Shown here one piece after another: positions 1 to 11,843 of a DNA stretch of 64,000 nucleotides. The translations under genes were made by a program, and so were the position numbers. The number at the start of each line of letters is the position of its first letter. Position 1 is the stretch's first letter. The stretch comes from Larix kaempferi. Its lineage: Eukaryota; Streptophyta; Pinopsida; Pinales; Pinaceae. The notes below the pieces were generated by a model. That model ran no database searches, was not told the DNA's origin, and worked only from the letters and a program-made list of their open reading frames with translations. The DNA lies in contig BSBM01000440.1 in the NCBI GenBank assembly GCA_027924585.1, positions 12,555,501-12,619,500 of the forward strand, given 5' to 3'.

Positions 1-574
1 GATTTTGAGTCTCTTTGGCTTCTCCAACTCCCAAATTCACCTTCCTTGAGCCTATTTTTGGTGCTGGCATGTCATAGTGGTCAGATGTCAGAGGTCAGGT
101 CTGCAATTTGTCATAGTTGTCATAGATGCTCCATCATTGGTGTCATAGGGGCTAGGGAATCTAGCCCAAGTGTCCACAAACTTCCACTTTGACTCTTTAT
201 CTTCCATGGAGGTTACCAATCCTTCCCAATTCGACCTAAGATTCGCAATGACATGTGTTATGAATTACCAACTCACCCAAGATTTTTCACATTCCCATTA
301 ATTCAAATTTGCAAAAGAGAGATACCATGTGTTATGAAAAATCAAGCTAGTGTGGGTCCCACATCCTCCATATGTCTCCAAAACCATTTGTCACCTAGTA
401 TTTCTCTTGAATTTCTTTATTCACTATATTTATTAAATACTTGAACCCTTCTAATGTCTAAACATCATTTATTAGCTTCCTTATTACCATTCCGCATGTG
501 CCCATCCAACCTAGGAAACTAGTAGGATTGATGGGATTGTCTTACTATGAAATTATTGGAATGGGGACATTACA
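1..574 (-). repeat. 3' LTR (partial) of the gag-protease element
   Basis: Bases 1-574 align with 3756-4313, differing by scattered substitutions and an extra stretch of about 18 bases near 370-390 in this copy. The end next to the interior is GGGGACATTACA on the plus strand, identical to the end of the other LTR. The rest lies left of the window. Nothing coding is visible. Confidence 0.88.
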
Positions 575-2531
575 GTTCTCCCCACCCAAGATTGCTTGCC
601 CTCAAGCAATCTCAATTTACCATGCTGCAAACTTGTCCCTCCTCTATCAGGTGGCCTTCCATGAGTAATGTCTCCCATAATCTTTCTATTCCGGTGCTTC
701 ATGCTGTAGGAATAAACTACCTGATTCGGATAGGTGTGTTGCCCTCTCACAATCCTTAGTACTCCTTTTGAATCTTGGTATTTCATTTCAGGAATTTTAT
801 AATTTACTGTATGCTCTCCTTTTGAATACAACCATTGCACTCCCAAAACAACATTAGTATCAGCAATATCAACCACATAAAAACTATCGACAAAAGTATA
901 GTTACCTACGGTGACTTGCAGCTGTGGAATCCATGTTTTGCACTCCATTGTGTTGTGACCGGGAATGAAAAATGTGAAGCCATCAAATGGTTCAATAGAT
1001 ATATTTCTTTTCTCCACCATCTCTGCATCAATGAAGTTATGGGTGGCTCCTCCATCTACCAAAACTGAAGTTCTTTGTCCTTGTACCATACCTTTGCATC
1101 GGATAGTATGATAGCGAGGTACTGCTGAAAGTACTACCATTGTTACTTTGGTGGGAGAGGGATGCTTCACCTCTGGTTTCCCTTCTTCTGCTGTAGTATA
1201 TCCTTCTTCTTGGGATGAATTATGTCCTTCTTCCTCCATGCCCCCTTCATATCCCTCATCACAAAATACTTCAATGAATTGGGCCTTTCCTTTAGCAAAT
1301 TTATGTCCAGGTACCCATGGTTGGAAGCATGAGTAACACAATTTCTCCCTTCTGAGCTCTTCCATGCTTAGTTCCTCTTTCTTATCCTTTCCATATTCAT
1401 CTTCTTTCCATGGCTTCTTATCAGGTGCATCTCTTTTCCAAGGTTTCTTTTCAATTATGAAGTCAGGCTTGGGAGGAAATCTCATTCGAGGAAGCAAGTT
1501 CATTGCATATTTTAATGTAGTTGGCTTGTGGGATTTGACCAAACCTTTTAAGGGTTCAACCAAACCTTCAATGAACAGCAATACCAACCTTCCCATAGAT
1601 ACATCAGCCACCTTGACTGATAATTTTTGAAAGTCCAACATATATTCAGTAGGGGACCCAGTTTGCTTCAATTGAGCTAATTCCTTGAAAGGCAATTCTG
1701 GATCTTTTTGTTCAAATCGCTCTAGTACCCTATCAACAAATTCTCCATATGTTTTAACCTAATAATGACCCAAGGTTTTCAATCCATAGAACCACCATTC
1801 ATTGGCATCTCCTTCCAAATGCAAAATGGCCATTTTTAATGCATCCTCTTCCAACATAGGATTGAGCTGAAAATATACATCCAATTTTTGCACCCAAGTG
1901 TTAGCAAAATTTTGAGAAGAACCATCAAAAGTAGGAAGTGACATTTTTCCAATAGCACTATTTAATTCTTTGTTTTGGAATGGACTCCTATTGTCTCCCT
2001 TCCTTTTAATCTTTTGCATAGCATCAATGTAGTGACTGAGTGGTACACCTCTTTTACACTCTTCATTCAAATCATTCCAATCATTTACTAGTTTCTTGTA
2101 ATACCAGTCAAGATTGGGATCTTCTTTGGGTGTGATAAATTTAGGTGCAGTATGCCTTTGTGTGCTTTGAAATTCATCAGGTCTATTATGAGGTCCTGTA
2201 CTTGAGAAAATATGCTCATTCCCTTTCATCTTTTCCCCTGAGTGTGAACCACTATTATCTCCTATCATCCCTTTGCCTGAAAGTTGGCTACCCAACAATT
2301 CGAAACCTTTCATCATTGTTTATTCATATCTAGAATAACCATGGTAATTCCTTCAAAACATGGTTTTAAGGCTTCAATAAATTCCTCCTTATGTCTTAAT
2401 TTTTCCTCCTCTCTACCCATTGTTTTAGAAAAAAACTCTTTTTCTACTACTATCTCTTCTTCAACCAAAACTTCTTCAACTACTGATTCAAAGGGTGGCA
2501 TTTTATTTGTTTGGATTCTTGTTAATACCAT
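553..2531 (-). pseudogene. gag-protease polyprotein, broken
   Basis: The first frame (2531 to 2313) encodes an acidic, glutamate-rich N-terminal part. A second frame starts at the overlapping ATGATG at 2316 and runs to 553 with a single in-frame TAG at 1759-1761. It holds a retrotransposon gag core (around 1950-1650), a degenerate zinc knuckle (CYSC then PGHK, with the final Cys missing) near 1310-1345, and an aspartic protease with VLVDGGATHNFID near 1020-1060. This is the DGGA variant of the DSGA motif that I know from plant Ty3 elements. After the protease the frame runs through the polypurine tract into the LTR, so no RT was ever fused here. The frame change at 2313-2316 and the stop mean it is not functional as it stands. 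Confidence 0.8.
575..587 (-). other. polypurine tract
   Basis: On the minus strand this reads GGGTGGGGAGAAC and directly abuts the TGTAATG start of the 3' LTR. A purine run in this position primes plus-strand DNA synthesis in LTR elements. Confidence 0.75.
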
Positions 2532-2547
2532 CAGGTTCCAATACCAT

Positions 2548-2559
2548 GCTCTGATACCA
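2548..2559 (-). other. primer-binding site, initiator tRNA-Met
   Basis: The minus strand reads TGGTATCAGAGC, the standard plant primer site complementary to the 3' end of initiator tRNA-Met. It lies two bases from the end of the 5' LTR. Confidence 0.9.
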
Positions 2560-2561
2560 CT

Positions 2562-4313
2562 TGTAATGACCCTTTTTCAAAATTCTTTTAAAATGCCAAT
2601 TTTTCCACTTTTTCCCCAATTTCGACCTTTGACAAGTTTAACTGTTTTGACCTCCAAATCAACCCAAATGCTCCCAAATCTTCTGTAGGAGTGTATGAAT
2701 GGTATTTAGACTTTAATATCAGGTTCAGGGATATTTTATGGCCCTCCAAATACTGCTGCAAACTTGATTTGTATTCTGATCAATATATGTAATTTTGATT
2801 AGTAATTTGTGCATCAAATCCCCCCTGGATAACATTGCAAATGGCCTTCCAAATGCCTCCAAACTCCCACGAATTTATGAACATAGTTATAAAATGTGTT
2901 AATTATGTGATTAAGGTCTCATATGCACCATTAATTGATTTCTACTACTATTGTAAATCTCTCACATTCAACAGCAAAAACCCCCAATTCGACCCTTGGG
3001 GAAATGGCACTATTTCACCTCCCAATACAACTAAACTGAGTAAAAATGCTTCAAATGCTCAAGTACAGTACATGAAACTTGTAGAATGAATCCATGGAAG
3101 TATATTTATCACAAATATATCATATAATCATCCATCAATTCGAAATAATCAACATTATAGTATCATACATCAATGCATTGGGGAAATGGACATTGTTTGC
3201 TCATTAATCAATAGTTTTGCATACAACCAGTGGGTATTTCGACCTGAGACTTTCTGAATATTAATAAAAGAGGATATTAATCTATTACAATCAGAAATAT
3301 ATAATGATAAGCTCTCTCAAGAAGCACAAGTGCTCACCAAAAATGCCCTCCCTCAAGGAGCATGAATATGCCTTCAAAACTGGAAACGGTGGAGAGAAAG
3401 TGCTGCACTAAACCAAACCATGAAACTTCCTGTAGCTGCTACCTGCAAATACAAACTCTATTAAAGCACCATGAAAGACCTGAGTGGCCTCTCCAAACAC
3501 CAACTTGGATGGGAATCTTTCACCCTCGAAATTGGCTAAGGCAAGAACTAGTCATCCACTAGCTCTCTCTTCAACAATGCAATTTTTCTCAAATCATCAA
3601 AAGCCATTCTCATACTTCATTTCTACATTTTATAACCAGAATTAGCCTTCTAAGGGTTGAAATCCTCTCAATAGATTCAATAGATTTCCATTTAGGAAAT
3701 ATTCCACATTTGCCACTTGTCTCCTAGTTCCAACCTTCCATCTTCTCCCAAATTCGATTTTGAGTCTCTTTGGCTTCTCTAACTCGCAAATTCGCCTTCC
3801 TTGAGCCTATTTTTGGTGCTGACATGTCATAGTCATCAGATGTCAGAGGTCAGGTCTGCAATTTGTCATAGTTGTCATAGATGCTCCATCATTGGTGTCA
3901 TAAGGGCTAGGGAATCTAGCCCAAGTGTCCACAAACTTCCACTTTGACTCTTTATCTTCCATGGAGGTTACCAATCCTTCCCAATTCAACCTAAGATGCT
4001 CAATTACATGTGTTATGACTTACCAACTCACCCAAGAGTGTTCACATTCCCATTAATTCAAATTTGCAAAAGAGAGATACCATGTATTATGAAAAATCAA
4101 GCTAGTGTGGGTCCCACATCCTCCATTTGTCACCTAGGATTTCTCTTGAATTTCTTTATCCACTCTATTTATTAAATACTTGAACCCTTATAATGTCTAA
4201 ACATCATTTATTAGCTTCCTTATTACCATTCCACATGTGCTCATCCAACCTAGGAAACTAGTAGGATTGATGGGATTGTCTTACTATCAAATTATTGGAA
4301 TGGGGACATTACA
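2562..4313 (-). repeat. 5' LTR of the gag-protease element (1,752 bp)
   Basis: Complete LTR, starting TGTAATGTCCCC and ending GGTCATTACA on the minus strand, next to the primer site. The right 558 bp match 1-574. No coding region is seen inside. Confidence 0.85.
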
Positions 4314-4355
4314 ATGGTCCAAGCATTCAATATGTTGCATATACAAAACACATAC

Positions 4356-4512
4356 AAATGATCCAACTGATCATATCCAGCATCCAACATGATGCGTACA
4401 TACATAAATGATCCAACTGATCATATCCAGCATCCAACATGATGCATACATACATATACATATAAATGATCCAATTGATCATATCCAACATCATCCTGAT
4501 GCATATACAGAG
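4356..4512. repeat. three tandem repeats of 50-58 bp
   Basis: Units begin at 4356, 4406 and 4464. Each contains the dyad ATGATCCAACTGATCAT (6-base arms; the third unit varies by one base), followed by a CATCCAACATGATGC-type stretch. It lies between the copia stop codon and the neighbouring LTR, so it would be 3' untranslated sequence of the copia element. Confidence 0.75.
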
Positions 4513-4620
4513 TAGTAACAATAGCATCGTCCTAATGCTCATCATCCAACACTTACATCCACAACCATGTGAAGGATCCTCCTTCCAACATGCTTGGAAT
4601 GGCCTCTACAAATGTGTCCA

Positions 4621-6026
4621 TCACTTCTTCCTCGAAGTGTCATCAATCCGAAGAACACCAAGCCTCTCTCTAAAGTACTCGAACTTCACTCTGGCTAGTG
4701 GTTTCGTCAGCACATCTGCAATCTGCTCGTCCATCGCAATGTATAGGAGCTTCACAGCTCCTCTCTACACCATATCCCTGATATAGTGATATTTGATCTC
4801 TATGTGTTTCGACCTGCCATGAAACACTGGGTTCTCGGACAGCTTCACACAACTCTGGTTATCACAAAAGATACCAGTAGCATCCAATGGGAGATCAAAT
4901 AACTCAGACAATAGCTTCCGTATCCATACTGCCTCACAACTAGCTGAACAGGTTGCAACATACTCTGCCTCAACTATACTCAGTGCTACGCAGGACTACT
5001 TCCTGCTAAACCAAGAGATCACACTTGATCCCATACTGAAGTAGCATCCAGATGTGCTCTTCCTATCTGCAGCACTGCCAGCCCAATCTGAATCAACATA
5101 AACCTGCAGGTTAAACTTTTGATTCACATCATACTCGAGCCCATAATCCACTGTACCCTTCAGGTACCTCAGAACATGCTTTACAGCAACCAGGTGAACA
5201 CTCCTTGGATCCATCAAGAACTAGCTCAATGTGTTCACCGCAAATCAAATATCTGGTCTCGTGTTCGTCAAGTACATCAAGGACCCAATCATCTGATGAT
5301 ACATAGAGACATCAACTGGCTCAGATGAAGCATGACAAAGAAGCTTTAGATTGGATACCATAGGTGTGGCCATGGCCTTGCAATCCATCATCTCAAACCT
5401 CTTCAGGATCTCTACTGCATACTTCCCTTGTCCAAGGAAGATTCCATCTGCACTTTGACACACCTCCATGCCAAAAACAAATAGTGCATCATTCCCAAGT
5501 TCTTCATCTCGAACCCGACAGTAAGATTCCGCTGCGTGTCGGCAATCAATCTATCTTGACCTATAACAAACAGGTTATCCGCATACAAAAGTAGTATCAC
5601 TGGATTTCTTTCCTCAACCTTGTAGTAAAGGTTGGAATCCACTTTACTCTTGGTAAAGCCCAAACTAGATAGAAAGCTGTCTATCCTACCAAGTTCTGCA
5701 CACATATATGACCACACCATTCAAGAAGGCTGTCTTGAAATCCATCTAGTGTATCTTCTATTTCATCACTTTTATATTTCTCTATGTTTCCATCTACAAC
5801 ATGCTTGATCTGATAGTTCCATTTGGAATTCACAACAGAATTCCCTTCAGCTCTTGGGACCGCATCCCAAACATCGTTCTTCATGATCGACGGATCATGG
5901 CATTCTTCTCGTATCCTGGGAACTTCAATATCTTCAATAGATAATTTTTTTGCTTGAACAAATGTTGTAGTCCTTCTTTTGTAGGTGAAGGTATATGGTC
6001 TTTTCTACAAAACAAGTTAAATTGCA
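4621..6026 (-). pseudogene. Ty1/copia reverse transcriptase-RNase H remnant
   Basis: Pieces in several frames line up with the C-terminal half of a copia polyprotein. The integrase-RT linker and start of RT (6026-5745) include KNDVWDAVPR. There is then a deletion that removes the first catalytic region of RT. The fingers/palm segment follows with LLYADN where YVDD is expected (near 5575), so a catalytic Asp is replaced by Asn. Next come MHYFLG-like and GSLMYL segments, and the RNase H with YVDSDWAG near 5090 and the HIEIKYH-type C-terminus near 4810, ending at a TGA at 4621-4623. There are frameshifts near 5470, 5240 and 4990. A possible 3' splice site (TTTTGTAG) lies just upstream at about 6026. 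The remnant is non-functional. Confidence 0.8.
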
Positions 6027-6445
6027 TGATTAGAAACATCTCATAATTTTCAGACAAATTCTTACACATAAAGAAATATGTCATATAGTCATGCAATTAC
6101 CTTAGCCAATGCTTTAATACAACATTTATCCATGTTCCACAACCTTCTAGATGCCTTCTAGTCTCTACCAAAACATTGTTAAGAGTTTGCACTACTCCCA
6201 ACATGTCAGCAAAGAGGTTTCATTCTAGATAAGTAGCACTTGAATGTTGTACAGTGCCATAGGCCACTTACCCATCACATGCATATTAGTAGTATACTGT
6301 TCATTAATGCAATCATTCTAATATGCACAATACATATCCTAAGTCTAGGAACATGAGCATATACATCATTGAACAATTTTATTTAAACAAACAAATATGC
6401 AAGAAATGATAATTAAAAATACTTATCTGTGTTTGGTTGCTAGGT

Positions 6446-6640
6446 GGACTCCCTCTGAGTCTTTGCTTCCTTGCAAGAGCTACTGAAGTAGCTTCTTCTA
6501 CACCTTTCTATTGTGGAATGTAGAAAGATGGTCAACTCCCTCTGAATATCTGCATCCTTGCAGAAACTACTGAAGTGTGCTCCTTTGCTTTCTTGCAGGA
6601 ACAACTGGAGTGTGCTCCCTCTTGATCTTTGCTTCCTAGA
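6446..6640. repeat. imperfect tandem repeats inside the copia interior
   Basis: A motif of about 23 bases, of the form ACTCCCTCTGA-TCT-TGCTTCC, occurs at about 6448, 6535 and 6615. Between copies lies TTGCA-GA-CTACTGAAGT-type sequence. On the minus strand the repeats are purine-rich. I see no function. Confidence 0.55.
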
Positions 6641-7149
6641 TTACCTATCCTTGAACTTACATCCATCCTTAATCACTATGCATGCTTATTATTATCATCA
6701 TTGTGTTATCCTTGAGGTCTTATACATAATCACACATTTATTAGTATAATCTTAATACTATCAAAACACAATAATCTTAAACATGTATAGTCATGATTAT
6801 TCACAGATAATAAACATAGTATTCAAGGTTTCAGGGAAGTCTTCTTTTACTCATGCATATTCTTATTTGATCATAGGTCTCTTCTGATTAGTTAAATCAT
6901 CAATGCATAAACCCGTGATTACTCAAACCTGTACCTTCATGATTCTTCTGGTTAGTCATATCATCAATTATGGTAAGAAACATAATATGCATACAACCAT
7001 GACTATTCAAACCTATGACTTCATGAATAATCATTATCAACAACACAACAATATAAGATCCTAACACAAGGTAGGATTCTAGCTTGATATAGGAAAAACA
7101 TACTTGGATTAGCATGCTAGCTAGTTATGTCTAACATACCCGCATAATG

Positions 7150-7622
7150 TCTTCTGGTTCTCTTCAGTGACTTGTGCTAGTAACCTACATGTCTCATAAG
7201 TTAACCATTGTAGAACCAAGTTATACATACCTCGTAAGTAGATCTTCTATGTGATCCATGAAAATGGATGAATCTTTGTCTTCATGTCACCATGATCATA
7301 TGTTCTTGAAGTAGAACATGATTTGTCTTTCTTGGTGTACCTTTTATGTTAGTAGACAACATAAACCTCATACAACACCATAATGCATTAGTACAATCAT
7401 AAGTGTCAACACCCTAACCAATGAATATCTTCTATCATGCATTCATAATTTTGTTAAGGTGATACGACAAATCTAAAATCAAGATTGTACTAACCGTAAT
7501 AACATGAAGACAAACATACCATAAACTTAATCATGAACAAATCTCGAAACATACCTTGATGAGTCATACCTGTCGAGATCGCTTGTAATCTTCTTATGTA
7601 AGGCCTTAGCCTCATCTCCCAT
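7150..7622 (-). other. exon-like blocks in the copia interior
   Basis: On the minus strand an ATG at 7622 opens a short frame ending in GACAG then GTATG (7570), a good 5' splice site. Two more blocks (about 7300-7235 and 7180-7142) end in GAG/GTATG and GCGG/GTATG, and an open frame can be joined across the three. The blocks are AT-flanked like plant exons. I do not recognise the peptide. It may be a captured host fragment or chance; confidence is low. Confidence 0.22.
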
Positions 7623-7924
7623 TGAAACAGGAACTTTTTCACTTATGCAGGTGACCAATCCATCCTCTTATAGGATTAAACCAATCCACTTGATTTGCAG
7701 GAACTGGATCTAGAGTTGTAATAGGGTTTGTCAGAGAAACCCCCAAAATTCAAACTTTGAATTTCAAACTTCCAAAATGATAGAAATATGCGCCTTGATG
7801 AGTTGATCAAGTTGGTATATTCAAAATTTGAAAACTACAAAGTTTCACCCCTCGAAATTGCCTTTTAGATTTTCGGATTCACTAGGGAGGACCCTGAATT
7901 AGGGTTTGAGTTTCCCGAAGCTTC

Positions 7925-8195
7925 ACCCAACCAAAAGATTTGACTAAAATCTCTAAGCTTCAATTTTTATGAGGAGCTTCCATCCATGGTCACAGCTTTC
8001 CAAAATTCCAATTTTTGCAGAAGCCCTAATTTTCCATCTTTCTGATCAAAGTCCCAAACTGGGGTTTGATCAAGCCCGGCCTTCTGCCCAACCAAAAATT
8101 TGATCTTGGTCTCTAAATTTTGATTTTGATGAGTAGCATCCAGCCGTGGTCTCTGATTACAAAAATTTCAACTTTCTCCGAAGCCCTAAATTTCG
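7925..8195 (-). repeat. imperfect direct duplication of about 120 bp in the copia leader
   Basis: The segment around CCCAACCAAAA-ATTTGA (7927 on) followed by TCTCTAA-CTTCAATTTT and GCAGAAGCCCTAA recurs near 8088-8195. The whole stretch lies between the primer site and the first recognisable copia coding sequence. An 80-residue minus-strand ORF at 8516-8280 has no recognisable features. Confidence 0.5.
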
Positions 8196-8842
8196 GAAGC
8201 CATAAACGAAGGTGCTCAAAAATAATTCTGTTTTGACATAAATATGTACCTAATTATTTCTGGTGTAACTTTGAACTTTTCAATCCACAGGGTCTAAAAC
8301 AGTTTCTTGAGATATCCTGACCTGTTTTCTTTCCATCCCGACAGGTCTGACCTCAATTGGATTCTCTGAGAGAGAGTTATGCCAAGTGTCGCAACATGGC
8401 CTGTTTATGGGATAATACAGGAGAGCAAACGTGTATGGCGTGCCACTTGTCAATGGTTCAACTTCGGCCTCTGAAAAATTTTCTTGAGATAGTATAGTAT
8501 GTGTACTACCTGTCATGTTTTATGAAATTTCATTTGGAGCTTCCTAGCCCAAGTTATGACCTTTTTCCCAAGGTCACCGGATTTTGACTCAGATCTGGAA
8601 GAGGCAGAAACCCTTTATTGTACAGATCATAAATCACAAATTACAACGAATTAGAGGTTGTGCTTTGGACACAAGGTACATGGGGATCTGATATTCGACC
8701 TGTAAACGTTTCAGATCTGAAAACTTCTCCAAAATGGATTTATAGTGAAAGTGTTACGATGACCGGTTTTTGCTATATCAAGCCCTAGCATCGTAAGTGC
8801 AACAAGTGTCATACATGCCATATCATGCCTTCTTTCAGGCTA

Positions 8843-8854
8843 GCTCTAATACCA
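8843..8854 (-). other. copia primer-binding site
   Basis: The minus strand reads TGGTATTAGAGC, a one-base variant of the initiator tRNA-Met primer site, directly abutting the LTR end TTAACA. Confidence 0.8.
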
Positions 8855-9498
8855 TGTTAAATTTTCAGAATTTACTTCAATCTGATCTAGGATCTTAACT
8901 GAGTGAACAACATGTACAGCAAATCTACAGCATATCAATCATGGACACAATAATGCAAGCACACAAGAGACATAGAGTTTACTTGGGGAAAACCATAAAG
9001 GTGAAAAACCCCAATAACTTCCTCAAAGATAGATAGAGCAATGATACAACCAGAATACAAGAGATAGACTTCTCCTAGCAGCAGAGCCTCCTTGTCCACA
9101 AGTTTGCCACTCTCCCAAGTGTGAGTGAGAGAATAGAATGTGTAAAATGAGAGAGATGCACTCTCTATTTATACACTAACTTGACTTGACCTTTACTCAA
9201 CTAGGTCAGCCTCAACTTAACCACTTAACATAATGCTGACTGGGCCGACCCCCACTAGGGTGGTCTAATAACCCTTTGACCCACATGACTTATACAGGGC
9301 CGACCCCAACAAGGTGGTCTAATAACCCATCAAGTATAAGTTACGACACTTACAATATAAATGACGACACTTCCATATAGAGGAATAATAACATCTCTAT
9401 AGGAATACAAACACTTTCGTATAGAGGAATAATACCATCTCTATAGGAGTACAATATACATATATGAAATACATTCCGAAGTTACATATACATCAACA
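8855..9498 (-). repeat. 5' LTR of the copia element (644 bp)
   Basis: On the minus strand the LTR runs from TGTTGATG to TTTAACA, with matching TGTT/AACA ends and the primer site next to it. U3 contains two short tandem duplications: one of GGCCGACCCC-ACTAGGGTGGTCTAATAACCC type (9240-9335) and one of TATAGAGGAATAATA-CATCTCTATAGGA type (9366-9452). No second copy is in the window, so the call rests on ends and primer site. Confidence 0.7.
9165..9173 (-). promoter_or_regulatory. TATA box of the copia LTR
   Basis: The minus strand reads TATAAATAG, followed by a GAGAGTGCATCTCTC dyad where the transcription start and R region would begin. Position within the LTR (about 330 bases from its start) fits a copia promoter. 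Confidence 0.6.
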
Positions 9499-10391
9499 AT
9501 GACAGTTTGAAGTTCACAGTAATTTAAAGTCGTTGAACGTTTTAGATTCTTCAGATTTTTTTCCACCCTTGTTTGTCTTCTTCAAATTTCCAGAATTTAT
9601 TTCCTTCAATTCCAGGTAGTTATCTTCTTACAGTCCATTAATGTGAATTCACAATGTTATATTTGGAAAATCGTGTGTTACTCATTACTGGGCTAAATTA
9701 ACGGAATTAATAGGTTTAATGTCGATTCCCGCCAGCTTGCATACGTTTTCTGTCTGGTGATGTAGCGTATTATTTTCATATATTCCATATTGTTTTCTGC
9801 AAATCCTCTAGCATTTGGCTAGGTTTGTTGGAAAACGATAACGACAAATGAACTCTAAAAATTGAAACATGTGTTTTCTTTTTAATATCATTTTGCACTT
9901 AATATTCACTATAGTATACTAATCTATGTAAACGTTAATACTTTATTTGAAATATTTGAAATTGATCATTTATGTCTTAATTTATATAATATTGATTACA
10001 TTTATTTTAATATAAATATATATAATTTAAGTATTTAATTTAATTGAATAAAATTAAGCAATCAAATAGCTTTAAACAATATTAAGTTATAATTGTTTGC
10101 CAATACAGTATCTTGGCTAGAAAAGTCCCATGTATTGCGTAGTTGGATGTGGTGTATGACTCAAATTGTTGGATGCAATGAGAACACATGTGAGTCTTGC
10201 ATATGATACCAAGGCATTTAGTTTAAGAGATAAAGATGATAAAAATGTTCTTAAAATTTAGGCATGATATCGTGTTGGAAAATGAATTTAACAGTGATGA
10301 CAATGCAGATAGTGATGCCATTAGTTAGAAAGATTCTGACTACAATTAACCAAACATAAACATTCTTTCATACGTTTGGGCCGAGAATGCG
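9499..10391. other. AT-rich spacer without recognisable genes
   Basis: Mostly AT-rich, especially 9890-10090 (runs of TATAAT and TTTAAT). No ORF of note, repeat or RNA gene was recognised. Confidence 0.6.
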
Positions 10392-11760
10392 GTGAATGAT
10401 ATAGCAGCTTCTACTTCGCCGAGTGTAGCACAGATCAATTATGGAATAATCAAAGCCATGTGGCACAATCTGAACATTCCACGTGTCACCCTGGAGACTA
10501 GATTTCGACATTTGAACGAAAAAATTTACACACGTTTTGCTACAAAGAGTTTGCCATCAAGTCAAAATTTTGTCAGTGAAAGCGAGGTCGCTCTATCGTT
10601 AAGTTGTTCCATTTCGGGGTGTTGGAAGTATATGTTGAGGAGAAAGAGCGGATGCTCCTTCCTCCAGGGATGAGTTTTTCAGAGTGGCTAAAGTAGATAT
10701 CAGCACTCTAAACACATATTTCATAGGAACATTGCTTCGCACATTTTACTAGAGAGTGGAAATATCCAAAGAGAAAGATCGGACGCTCTTTCTCCAAGTT
10801 CTATTTTTAGAATTCCCTCATAAAAGAAGGGGCGGACGATCCTTCTTCTTCCCAATATTATTTTCGTTATAGCTTGAGACTGCAAGAAGGGCCAGTCGAT
10901 CCTTCTTCGTCTTCACCATTCTAGATATCGTCCAATTTATAGATAAAGGTTTTGACAATTATCTACTAAACGAAGGGGCATCAAACCCTTCTTCTCGAAA
11001 AACAGAAGTCAGGGAAAACAATTTTATATGTTATAACTTAGCCATGCTTAGTATTATTCTGGTGTTCACCATTTTAGATATAGATGAATTGACGTACTAG
11101 CCTTCATAGGTTGAATAATTTTACAATTCCCTCATAAATGAACGCGCAGCCGACCCTTCTTCTGCCCAGTATTGTATTCATAATAGTTCTAGAATGCAAG
11201 AAGGGTCGATCGATCCTTCTTTCTTTCGCCATTCTGGATATAGGTGAATTGCTGGATATAGTTGTTCAAAAGTATCTCCTAAATGAAGGGGCGGCCGATC
11301 CCTCTCTTCAGAAAATGGAAGCCGGCACAAACATTTTTATATGTTAGAACTTAGATGATGTCCGAGTCCCTGTTATTTACAGTGGAAGTTGGAAGCCAAG
11401 AATTGTCGACATAGCCTTCGTAGATTAAATATATTTAAATTTATTTCATAAATGAACGGTTGTCCGACCCTTGTTGTGCTCAGTATTCTTCCCTTGTTCA
11501 CAATTTTGGAAAAACATGTATTGACGGCCTAGCATTCGTAGGTTGAACATTTTTAATATTCCGTCATAAATGAATGGGTGGGAGATGCTTCTTCTACCCA
11601 TAATTCTTTTCATAATATTTCTAGACTCAAGAAGGGTCGTTCAATCCTTCTTGTGTTCGCTTCTTCTATAAGAAGGGGCGGCCGATCCTACCATTCGCAA
11701 AATTGGAAGTCCGGACAGCCATTTTTTTATATATTATAATCTATGTTATATCCTTGTTTA
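10392..11760. repeat. hairpin-rich repeat A
   Basis: Diverged copy of the head of the units at 17.0, 24.6 and 26.7 kb. It holds one CACGTGTC (10490-10497) and then about eleven short dyads of two types: GAGAAAGAGCGG-GCTCTTTCTC and AAGAAGGG(T/G)C-G-CGATCCTTCTT, spaced roughly 60-85 bp. From 10800 on they form three degenerate tandem modules of about 300 bp (10800-11045, 11110-11345, 11430-11740). The first 40 bases (10392-10430) instead match a peptide-coding motif of the tandem array at 12.3-15.5 kb, so this copy appears to have inserted into, or recombined with, that locus. Confidence 0.7.
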
Positions 11761-11843
11761 AAATAAATATGATTGTTAATGTGCTCCTATTATTTTATAT
11801 TTCATAAAGCGCTTCTGAACTAGATTTTGGTTCTGAACAATGT

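Larger units (their letters stand above)
1..4313 (-). mobile_element. Ty3-type LTR element with gag-protease only (truncated at window start)
   Basis: Two direct repeats (1-574 and 2562-4313) flank an interior of about 2.0 kb. Read on the minus strand, the order is 5' LTR, primer-binding site for initiator tRNA-Met, gag, protease, polypurine tract, 3' LTR. Reverse transcriptase, RNase H and integrase are absent, so the element could only have moved with enzymes supplied by another element. LTR ends are TGTAATG at the start and CATTACA at the end on the minus strand. The target duplication cannot be checked because the far end of the 3' LTR lies outside the window. The layout is directly visible; non-autonomy is an inference from the missing pol. 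Confidence 0.85.
4314..9498 (-). mobile_element. Ty1/copia element, decayed, 3' LTR not found
   Basis: Read on the minus strand: a 5' LTR (8855-9498), a primer site, about 2.8 kb with little recognisable coding sequence, then a broken RT-RNase H region (6026-4621) and a short 3' segment with tandem repeats. Gag and the integrase core are not recognisable. The left edge abuts the LTR of the gag-protease Ty3 element. The copia 3' LTR is therefore either lost or displaced left of the window by that insertion (inference). Confidence 0.7.

Noticed and set aside
4670-4852. 60-residue minus-strand ORF as a separate gene
   Set aside because: It is an off-frame reading of the copia RNase H C-terminus.
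8280-8516. 78-residue minus-strand ORF in the copia leader
   Set aside because: No recognisable motif, no conserved neighbour; length is within chance.
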